DNA of 64,000 nt from Sphingomonas sp. NFR04 (GTDB taxonomy: Bacteria > Pseudomonadota > Alphaproteobacteria > Sphingomonadales > Sphingomonadaceae). Shown in pieces: positions 36,540 through 43,744 of this stretch. The notes below the pieces were generated by a model, which saw only the letters and a list, made by a program, of their open reading frames with translations, made no database searches and was not told where the DNA came from. How positions within the stretch are numbered: position 1 is the stretch's first letter; every line of letters begins with the position of its first letter. Location: positions 372,001-436,000 of the forward strand of contig NZ_FORV01000002.1 of NCBI RefSeq assembly GCF_900114095.1, given 5' to 3'. Both the position numbers and the translations under genes were made by a program.

Positions 36540-37490
36540 CTAGGGCTTGGCGGGCGCATCGGTGCGGAATGAGATGGTATAAAGCCCATCTTTCTTGTCT
36601 GGTGCGCTAGACGCTCCCGCACCGGGCACGGCCAATCGCTGTAATTGCTGGCACGCAAATGAGTCGAGGGACTGGGCTCCGCTAGTGCGGGTCACCTCGC
36701 ACGCATCCATTCTGCCGGTCGGGTCAAACGTCACCTTTGCTTCAGCGGGCTGCTTGTAGGTATCCGGAACAGAAGGCACCACTAGGTCGATCATGTTCGG
36801 CGCCGCAGAGTGACTGCGCATCGCCTTGTCCTGTGGCTGATCCGGGAGCGCCCAATTGAACCTCCCTGGATAATATCCGTGTGTCGCTTCCCCTTGAGGC
36901 CCGCGCGCCGGCGCGAAACGCGCGCGTTTCATCAAGATGGTGCACGCTGCTTGATCCAGTACGGGATAGCCGGACGATATGGCCACCTTGCAAGCAGTCG
37001 GCAGACCCGACGCAGCTACGTCGAGGATGAAGGACAGGCTGCCAACGTGTCCCCGCCGCATTTCCGAAGCGGGGTAGTCATCATCGGTCATCCACGGACC
37101 AGTTGTCGCAGGCGTGGGACCTGCGTTTGTTGGGAGCGCGCTACTGCGCGGTATAACCCACGACAACCTATTGGAATAGCTGGCCGCCATCGGCTTCCCC
37201 TTCGCGTCGCGCGCCGGCGAGAAGCGTGCTCGTTGCACCAAGATCGCGCAGGTGCGCTCGTCGAGCTCCTCGGACCCGGACGTTCGCGCGATGCTGCAAC
37301 TGATGGGAATGCCGCTTGCATCAATCTGGAGGAGAAAGCCGACGGTTCCTTCATGCTCCTCCCGCAGCGCCAGTGCAGGATAGTCGTTTTCTGTTACCCA
37401 GCTTCCCGGATTCGACATCGGCTTCACGGGAGTCGTCGGATTCACGCCATCCTGCACCTGCGCCGCCAGCAGCGCCATCACCAAAAACAT
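36540..37490 (-). CDS. periplasmic protein of three TonB C-terminal-like repeats
   Basis: A 316-residue protein with a short signal peptide (MFLVMALLAAQVQDG). Two clear TonB-C domains occupy about residues 25-112 and 125-215, each starting with a YPA motif and ending in RARFxPAR, and a third degenerate one lies near 235-300. Each repeat has a Cys-x15-Cys pair (ISCSIARTSG, TACKVAISSG, DACEVTRTSG), so a disulfide per repeat is likely. No transmembrane anchor or Pro-rich linker is visible, unlike a working TonB. The start ATG 37490 has GGGGGGA at a suitable distance; ATG 37508 has none. Confidence 0.72.
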   Translation of the reverse strand: MFLVMALLAAQVQDGVNPTTPVKPMSNPGSWVTENDYPALALREEHEGTVGFLLQIDASGIPISCSIARTSGSEELDERTCAILVQRARFSPARDAKGKPMAASYSNRLSWVIPRSSALPTNAGPTPATTGPWMTDDDYPASEMRRGHVGSLSFILDVAASGLPTACKVAISSGYPVLDQAACTILMKRARFAPARGPQGEATHGYYPGRFNWALPDQPQDKAMRSHSAAPNMIDLVVPSVPDTYKQPAEAKVTFDPTGRMDACEVTRTSGAQSLDSFACQQLQRLAVPGAGASSAPDKKDGLYTISFRTDAPAKP

Positions 37491-37547
37491 TGATCTTTGT
37501 CCCCCCATGCACGAAGCACGCGCCGCACCCTAACCACAGGCGGTTTC

Positions 37548-38774
37548 ATGTCCACCAGCACCTCCCCGCTCGCGCTGCCCTTTCCCGCCTTGCCCGGCAT
37601 TGCCGGCGTCACCCCGCGCGTCGCCCGGGCGCGGTACAAGAACTGGGATCGCTGCGACCTCACCTTCGTCACGCTCGACGAAGGCACCAGCGTCGCGGGC
37701 GTGCTGACCAGCAGCAAATGCCCCTCGCCCGAGGTGGAGTGGTGCCGCAAGGCGCTGGTACTCGGCAAGGCACGCGCGCTGGTGGTCAACGCCGGTAATT
37801 CGAATGCCTTCACCGGCAATCGCGGCCGCGCCGCCGTGGAGGCGATCGCCGCCCGCACCGCCCAGCATCTCGGCTGCGATCCGTCCGACGTCTTCGTCGC
37901 CTCCACCGGCGTAATCGGCGTGCCGCTGCCGATCGACAAGGCCGAGGCCGGGCTCGACGCCGCCTACACGGCCGAAGTCTGCAGCTGGGAAGACGCCGCC
38001 GCGACGATCATGACCACCGACACCTTTGCCAAAGGTGCGGTGACCACCGCTGTCGTGGACGGCCGCACGGTGACGCTTGCCGGCATCATCAAGGGATCGG
38101 GCATGATCGCGCCGGACATGGCGACGATGCTCGGCTTCATCTTCACCGATGCGGCGGTGGACCCGGTATTCCTCCAGCATGCATTGCGCGACGCCAACGG
38201 TGCCAGCTTCTCGTGCATCACGGTGGACGGCGACACCTCGACCAGCGACACCGTCCTCGCCTTCGCCACCGGCAAGGCGGGCAACACGCCGCTGACCAGC
38301 GACGAGGATGCGGGCGCCGACGCCTTCCGCGCCGCGCTCGCCGATCTCTGCCGCCAGCTGGCGCTGCTCGTGGTGCGCGACGGCGAAGGCGCGCAGAAGC
38401 TGATCGAAATCACCGTCGAGGGCGCCGAGAGCGACCGCAGCGCCCACCGCATCGCCATGTCGATCGCCAATTCGCCGCTGGTGAAGACCGCGATCGCCGG
38501 CGAGGACGCCAATTGGGGGCGCGTGGTGATGGCAGTCGGCAAGGCCGGCGAACCTGCCGAGCGCGACCAGCTGGCCATCCGCTTCGGCACCACCCAGGTG
38601 GCGCGCGACGGTCTTGCCGTCGAAGGCTATGACGAGGCACCGGTCGCCGCGCATCTCAAGGGCCAGGAAATCGAGATCGGCGTCGATCTCGGCCTGGGCG
38701 AAGGCCGCGCGACGGTTTGGACCTGCGACCTCACCCATGGCTATATCTCGATCAACGCCGATTACCGGAGCTGA
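37548..38774 (+). CDS. argJ: glutamate N-acetyltransferase / amino-acid acetyltransferase
   Basis: A 408-residue ArgJ proenzyme of arginine biosynthesis. It transfers acetyl from N-acetylornithine to glutamate and cleaves itself before the catalytic Thr193 (MATMLGF). Motifs NAGNSNAFTG and STGVIGVPLP are typical. The start ATG 37548 gives a normal N terminus; upstream in-frame codons overlap the divergent gene's promoter. A TTG-started inositol-monophosphatase-family gene follows 5 bases after the stop and is probably co-transcribed. Confidence 0.93.
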   Translation: MSTSTSPLALPFPALPGIAGVTPRVARARYKNWDRCDLTFVTLDEGTSVAGVLTSSKCPSPEVEWCRKALVLGKARALVVNAGNSNAFTGNRGRAAVEAIAARTAQHLGCDPSDVFVASTGVIGVPLPIDKAEAGLDAAYTAEVCSWEDAAATIMTTDTFAKGAVTTAVVDGRTVTLAGIIKGSGMIAPDMATMLGFIFTDAAVDPVFLQHALRDANGASFSCITVDGDTSTSDTVLAFATGKAGNTPLTSDEDAGADAFRAALADLCRQLALLVVRDGEGAQKLIEITVEGAESDRSAHRIAMSIANSPLVKTAIAGEDANWGRVVMAVGKAGEPAERDQLAIRFGTTQVARDGLAVEGYDEAPVAAHLKGQEIEIGVDLGLGEGRATVWTCDLTHGYISINADYRS

Positions 38775-38779
38775 GCCGC

Positions 38780-39574
38780 TTGCATCCTCATCATGACGCG
38801 GTCTCCGCGCTGATCCGCCGCGTCGCCGAGACCGTCGTCCTGCCGCGCTTCCGCAACCTCGCCGCGCACGAGGTGCTGGAGAAGACCCCCGGCGAGCTGG
38901 TCACCATCGCCGATCGCGAGGCCGAGGAACGGCTGACCGAGGGCCTGGCCGCGATCGCCCCCGACGCCGTGATCATCGGCGAGGAAGCCTGTGCGGCGAA
39001 CCCGGCGCTCGCCGACCAGGCGATGGCGGCGCGAGCCTGGGTGATCGATCCGATCGACGGCACCGGCAATTTCGCCGCGGGCGAACCGCCCTTCGGCATC
39101 ATGATCGCGCTGATCGAGGCGGGCGTCATCCAGGCCGGCTGGATCTACGATCCCGTTGCGGAGCGGATGTGTCACGCGGCACTGGGCGGCGGTGCGTTCG
39201 TCAATGGCAGCCAGGTCCATGCCCGGCAGAGTGACAGCCCCCGCCCCCACGCGTCGGTGTCGAAGGTCGCCCAGTCCGAGGCCGAGCACGCCGAGCGGAT
39301 GCGGCGCTTCGAGCAGGATTTCGAGCTTTGGGCGATGCCGCGCTGTGCGGCCGAGAATTATCCGCGGCTTGCACTGGGGCAGAACGACGTCGCGGTGTTC
39401 CGGCGGACGCTGATCTGGGACCATGCCCCCGGCGTCGTCTTCCTCGGCGAGGCGGGCGGCTATGTCGCGCATTGGGACGGCACCCCCTATCGCGTCGACG
39501 GCAAGGGAACCGGACTGATCGCGGCTTCGACGCCCGAGCTGGGCCGACGCGCTACCGAATTGCTGTTCGGCTGA
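38780..39574 (+). CDS. inositol monophosphatase / histidinol-phosphatase family protein
   Basis: A 264-residue Mg-dependent phosphatase. The metal/catalytic motif is WVIDPIDGTGNF, with an upstream GEE metal ligand and a C-terminal WDHAPGVVFLGEAGG. The best start is TTG 38780, since GGAG at 38767-38770 sits 9 bases away and no in-frame ATG gives a full-length domain. Substrates in this family include inositol phosphates, fructose-1,6-bisphosphate and histidinol phosphate; which applies is not visible. It follows argJ with a 5-base gap. Confidence 0.85.
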   Translation: MHPHHDAVSALIRRVAETVVLPRFRNLAAHEVLEKTPGELVTIADREAEERLTEGLAAIAPDAVIIGEEACAANPALADQAMAARAWVIDPIDGTGNFAAGEPPFGIMIALIEAGVIQAGWIYDPVAERMCHAALGGGAFVNGSQVHARQSDSPRPHASVSKVAQSEAEHAERMRRFEQDFELWAMPRCAAENYPRLALGQNDVAVFRRTLIWDHAPGVVFLGEAGGYVAHWDGTPYRVDGKGTGLIAASTPELGRRATELLFG

Positions 39575-39634
39575 GGCATTGCCTTTGGGCTGAGGCGCGC
39601 GTCAACGTGAATACGATCGCATCGGCCGCCACCA

Positions 39635-39662
39635 CGTCATCCCCGCGAAGGCGGGGATGACG
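39635..39662. repeat. GTCATCCCCGCG...CGCGGGGATGAC palindrome
   Basis: A 28-bp hairpin, CGTCATCCCCGC around GAAG and GCGGGGATGACG, lies between the phosphatase gene and the convergent trxA gene. A longer copy with two such units is at 60202-60297. This is a second dispersed repeat family of this genome. It could serve as a bidirectional terminator here. Confidence 0.8.
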
Positions 39663-39739
39663 AAGGTTTTGGAGGCGCCGCTACCTGAAAGCCGGGTGCC
39701 TACGCCCTGCAAGGGGCGGAAGGGTCGCCCGATATGCGA

Positions 39740-40060
39740 TCAGATCTCGCGTTCGATCCACTGCTTGATCGCGCTCTTGGGCAGCGCGCCGACCTGGGTG
39801 GCGGCCTGCTGGCCGTTCTTGAACAGGATCATCGTCGGGATGCCGCGCACGCCATACTTGGTCGGTGCATCGGGATTGTCGTCGATGTTGATCTTCACGA
39901 TCTGCACCTGCTCCGACAGCTCCTCGGCGAGCTCCTCGAGCGCCGGGGCGATCATGCGGCAGGGGCCGCACCATTCGGCCCAGAAATCGACGAGGACGGG
40001 CTTGTCCGCCTGCAGCACGTCGGTTTCGAAATTGGCGTCGGTGGTCGCCACAGTGGCCAT
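39740..40060 (-). CDS. trxA: thioredoxin
   Basis: A 106-residue thioredoxin with the active site WCGPC (Cys31, Cys34) and cis-Pro GIPTMI. It reduces disulfides in cytoplasmic proteins and would be the electron donor of the APS reductase at 2657-3421, itself re-reduced by the TrxB at 21369-22340. It lies downstream of addA on the same strand, the usual alphaproteobacterial addB-addA-trxA order. A 28-bp palindrome follows its 3' end. Confidence 0.95.
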   Translation of the reverse strand: MATVATTDANFETDVLQADKPVLVDFWAEWCGPCRMIAPALEELAEELSEQVQIVKINIDDNPDAPTKYGVRGIPTMILFKNGQQAATQVGALPKSAIKQWIEREI

Positions 40061-40144
40061 GTCGGTATCTCCTGAACTTCGTGTTGGTCGGCTATCTATG
40101 GTCGCCGGGCCCGCTGCTCAAGCGCATGGGCCCAAGCTTTGCTC

Positions 40145-43100
40145 CTACCCCGCGTAGCCGGGCTTGTGCTCCGCGAGAAGGGCCTCGGGCAATGCGTAGA
40201 GCACCGGACCGGCGGAATACAGCAGCGCGGCCTCCACCGCGCGATCGGGGAAGATCACCCGCAGCGCGGCGACATAGGCTGCCATCTGGCGCAGATGATA
40301 GGGCGGCACATCCGCAAGCGAGGCAGGCGCGCGGCGGCCGGTCTTGAAGTCCACGACCCGCACCCGCTCAGGCGTCACCACCAGCCGGTCGACCGTTCCG
40401 GAGACGACCACCCCGTCCGCCACCACCGCCGCGATCGGTGCCTCGCCCAGCGCGTCGCGCCCGAACAGCTCGGCGAAGCGCGGGTCCTCGGTGACGGCCA
40501 GTGCCGCGTCGATCAGCGCCGCGCGCTCGGCAGCATCGGTGAGTCCCCCCGCGCCCGCCAGCCAGCGATCGGCCGCCGGCCGCCGCGCATCCGGGGCAAC
40601 GCCCGGCAGGCGCTCGAACAGCGCGTGGAGCAGCCGCCCGCGCTCGGCGGCGGCGCGCATCGCGGGCCCCGGCGGCGGATCGGCGACCCGGTCGTCGCCC
40701 AGCGACGAGGGTGCCAGCGGCCGCGGCGGCCGAGCCTCCTCCGGCGCGCGCGTGTGGAGCCAGCCGGGCGGCTTGGGCGTGGGCGCCACTTCCACCATTG
40801 GCGAGGCCGCAACCGGCCGCACCGGCGCCTGCGGCACCACGCCGTGAAACTCGCGTGCGCCCGCCTCGTCGACAGGCACGCCCAGCGCATCGAGCGCCGC
40901 GACGCTGGCGGCATACCAGCTCGCCTTGGGCGGCTCGCCCTTGGCCTGGGGACCGAGCGCACCGGCGATTACCAGCCGCTCCTCGGCGCGGGTGGCGGCG
41001 ACGTAGAACAGCCGCCAATGCTCCTGCAGCTCGCGCGCGTCCGCCTCGGCCAGCGCCTCGGCCAGCGCGCCGTCGCGCTCGGCGCTGCGAGGGCGGAAGA
41101 TCGGGAACTTCTCCTGGTCCTGGTCGGGCGTCCATTTGAGCGTGCTGCGCGGGCTGCGGGTCGGATCCACCGTGGCGTCGGCCAGGATCACCAGCGGCGC
41201 CTGCAGGCCCTTTGAGCCATGCGCGGTCATCACCCGCACCGCCGGCTGCGGCTGGGCGGCGTCCCGGACGATCTCAACATCGCCGCGATCGAACCAGTCG
41301 AGGAAGCGCTGGAGCGACGGCGTCGCACGCGTCTCGAAGGTCAGCGCAGCGTTGAGCAGTTCCTCGATCGGATCGCGCGCCTCCTCGCCCAGCCGCAGCA
41401 GCAGCTTGCGCCGCCCCTGCAGCGGGCCGGACAGGATTTCCTCGAGGAAGCGATAGGGCGTGGCGAGATCGGCGCGGCGCAGCAGGTCGTAGAGCGGTGC
41501 CAGCTTCTCGGCGGGCTGACGTTCGCGCAGGTGGCGCCAGAGGCCACCGCGCTCGCGCACCGCCGCCGCCATCAGTTCCTCCTGCGTCCAGCCGATCAGC
41601 GGCGAAACCAGCAGCGATGCCAGCGACAGATCGTCCTCGGGCTGGAGCGCAAAGCGGATCGCGGCAAGCAGGTCCTGCACCGCCAGCGGCGCGTTCAACC
41701 GCAGCCGGTCGACCCCCGCCACCGGCACACCCTCGGCATAGAGCCGCGCGACGATCAGCGAGGCAAGCTCGCCGCGCCGCTTGACCAGCACCATCACGTC
41801 GCCGGGCGCCAGCGTCCGGCCCTTGGAGGACAGCGGCAGGCTGCCCACCCAGGCCTTGATCTGCCGGGCGATCCGGGCTGCGAGCGCGCGGGTGGCGTCG
41901 CCGATCCACTCTTCCTCGTCGGCCTCGCTGCCGCCTTCGATCACCGGCGGCCACAAAGTCACCGTGCCGGGACCAGGCACTTCGCTGGCGTGCGGCTCGC
42001 TGTCGCTCATCGGGCCCATGCCGGGTTCGGGCAGCAGGCCCAGCGCAGCGTCGACGAACTCCAGCACCGGACGGGTCGAGCGGAAGCTGTGGGTCAGCGA
42101 GAGCGATTCCAGCTCCCGCGCCTCCACTTCATAGTCCGGGCGGACGTTCGCCAGCCGCTTGAACCGCTCGAACGCCGCCTGGAAGAAGATCGGATCAGTG
42201 CCCTGGAAGCCGAAGATCGCCTGCTTGTAGTCGCCCACGGTGAACAACGTGCGCAGCCGATCGCCGCGCGCGCCTTCGCCCGCGAAGAACTCGTCGGCCA
42301 TCGCCGAGACGATCGCCCATTGCCGCGGATTGGTGTCCTGCGCCTCGTCGATCAGCACATGCTCGGTCACCTGGTCGAGCTTGAAGCGCACCCACTCGCC
42401 CATGCCCTCCTGACGGAGCAAGGCGATAGTGCGGCCGATCAGATCGTCGAAGTCGACCGCGCCCAGACGGCGCTTGGCGGTGGTATAAGCGCGGGCGTAC
42501 TCGCGGCCGGCTTCCAGCCCGCGCGCGAGCAGGTCGACATAGGCGGCGCGCACCCGCATCGCGAGCAGGTCGCCGCAGCGCCCGTGCAGCCGCATCGCCG
42601 CCTCGGCATAGTCGGGATCCTGCGGCGCCTGCCCCTTGGCGAAGCTGCGCGGATCGCCCTTGGCGGTGGCCCAGACGAGGTGGAGATCGGCCAGCGTCTC
42701 CGCCCGTGCCTCCGGCGACCGCGCCAGCCACGCAGCGATGACGTCGGCGCGCTCCAAGCCGCGGGCCGTGCCCCATGCCGCGTTCGCCGACGCGATAGTG
42801 CGTAGCGTTTGCACATCGAACCCGTCGTCGCAGCAGCTCGCTGCCACCGACTCGGCGATGTCGCCTGCGGGAAGATCGAACGCGCGGCGCAGCCAGGGCT
42901 GGATGCCGCTGGGGAGATCCTCCAGTGCCTCGCCAGCCCGCGCGCATTCCTGCAGGAATCCTTCCGCCCCGCCCTCTCCGAGCCGCAGGCTGAGCGCGCC
43001 GATCGCGTCGATTACCGCTTCCCGGCCCTCGCGCCGCGCCTCGACCAGCATCTCTGCCAGCGTCTCGCGGGCCAGCACCGCTTCCTCGCGCGCCTCCAGC

Positions 43101-43549
43101 GGGCGGAAGCCGGGCACCAGCCCCGCCTCGATCGGGAAGGCGGCGAGCAGCGACTGGCAGAAGCTGTGGATCGTCTGGATGCGGATGCCGCCCCCGGGCG
43201 CATCGAGCACCTTGGCGAACAGCGTGCGGGCGGCGGCACGGCTCTCTGGGCCGATGCTCTCGCCTAGCGCCGCGAGATCGGCGGCAAGCTCCTCGTCCCT
43301 GGCGCGCACCCAATAGGCCAGCCGGCCGGTGATCCGCTCCGACATCTCGGCCGCACCGGCCTTGGTGAAGGTGAGGCACAGGATCGCCGAGGGATCGGTG
43401 CCCGCGAGCAGCAGCCGCCACACGCGCGCGGCGAGCACCTGCGTCTTGCCGGTTCCGGCCGAGGCGGACAGCCAGATATGCCGCGTGGGATCGCTGGCGC
43501 GCTTCTGGTTGCCCTTCAGCGGGTGGAGCTTGGCGGGGCTGCGGCTCAT
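40145..43549 (-). CDS. addA: double-strand break repair helicase-nuclease AddA
   Basis: A 1134-residue UvrD/Rep-type superfamily 1 helicase fused to a C-terminal RecB-like nuclease. Walker A is SASAGTGKTQ (about residues 28-37), helicase motif II is IDEAQDTN, and the nuclease motif III is VVDFKTGRR near the end. With AddB it resects DNA ends for recombination. The start ATG 43549 begins MSRSPAKLHPLKGNQ; 19 further codons upstream run into an inverted repeat and are not credible. The gap to addB is 195 bp and holds that repeat. Confidence 0.95.
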   Translation of the reverse strand: MSRSPAKLHPLKGNQKRASDPTRHIWLSASAGTGKTQVLAARVWRLLLAGTDPSAILCLTFTKAGAAEMSERITGRLAYWVRARDEELAADLAALGESIGPESRAAARTLFAKVLDAPGGGIRIQTIHSFCQSLLAAFPIEAGLVPGFRPLEAREEAVLARETLAEMLVEARREGREAVIDAIGALSLRLGEGGAEGFLQECARAGEALEDLPSGIQPWLRRAFDLPAGDIAESVAASCCDDGFDVQTLRTIASANAAWGTARGLERADVIAAWLARSPEARAETLADLHLVWATAKGDPRSFAKGQAPQDPDYAEAAMRLHGRCGDLLAMRVRAAYVDLLARGLEAGREYARAYTTAKRRLGAVDFDDLIGRTIALLRQEGMGEWVRFKLDQVTEHVLIDEAQDTNPRQWAIVSAMADEFFAGEGARGDRLRTLFTVGDYKQAIFGFQGTDPIFFQAAFERFKRLANVRPDYEVEARELESLSLTHSFRSTRPVLEFVDAALGLLPEPGMGPMSDSEPHASEVPGPGTVTLWPPVIEGGSEADEEEWIGDATRALAARIARQIKAWVGSLPLSSKGRTLAPGDVMVLVKRRGELASLIVARLYAEGVPVAGVDRLRLNAPLAVQDLLAAIRFALQPEDDLSLASLLVSPLIGWTQEELMAAAVRERGGLWRHLRERQPAEKLAPLYDLLRRADLATPYRFLEEILSGPLQGRRKLLLRLGEEARDPIEELLNAALTFETRATPSLQRFLDWFDRGDVEIVRDAAQPQPAVRVMTAHGSKGLQAPLVILADATVDPTRSPRSTLKWTPDQDQEKFPIFRPRSAERDGALAEALAEADARELQEHWRLFYVAATRAEERLVIAGALGPQAKGEPPKASWYAASVAALDALGVPVDEAGAREFHGVVPQAPVRPVAASPMVEVAPTPKPPGWLHTRAPEEARPPRPLAPSSLGDDRVADPPPGPAMRAAAERGRLLHALFERLPGVAPDARRPAADRWLAGAGGLTDAAERAALIDAALAVTEDPRFAELFGRDALGEAPIAAVVADGVVVSGTVDRLVVTPERVRVVDFKTGRRAPASLADVPPYHLRQMAAYVAALRVIFPDRAVEAALLYSAGPVLYALPEALLAEHKPGYAG

Positions 43550-43567
43550 ATGTGGCGCATCCCAAAA

Positions 43568-43730
43568 TCCTCCCCGGCACGGGGAGGGGGACCATTTGCG
43601 GCGCAAATGGTGGAGGGGCCGCCGCGTACGCGGCGGTGTTCCTCCGAGTGGAGCCCGAACCGCGCCTGGCGGCGCGGCCCCTCCACCCCGCGGCTACGCC
43701 GCGCGGTCCCCCTCCCCGTGCCGGGGAGGA
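43568..43730. repeat. long inverted repeat between addB and addA
   Basis: The 24-nt ends 43568-43591 and 43707-43730 are perfect reverse complements, and each end is a hairpin of its own. The inner part also has paired blocks (CCATTTGCG / CGCAAATGG and CGGCG-rich). It fills nearly the whole gap between two genes that are normally adjacent or overlapping in one operon. It belongs to the CCTCCCC family. Confidence 0.85.
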
Positions 43731-43744
43731 ATGAAGAAGGCCAC

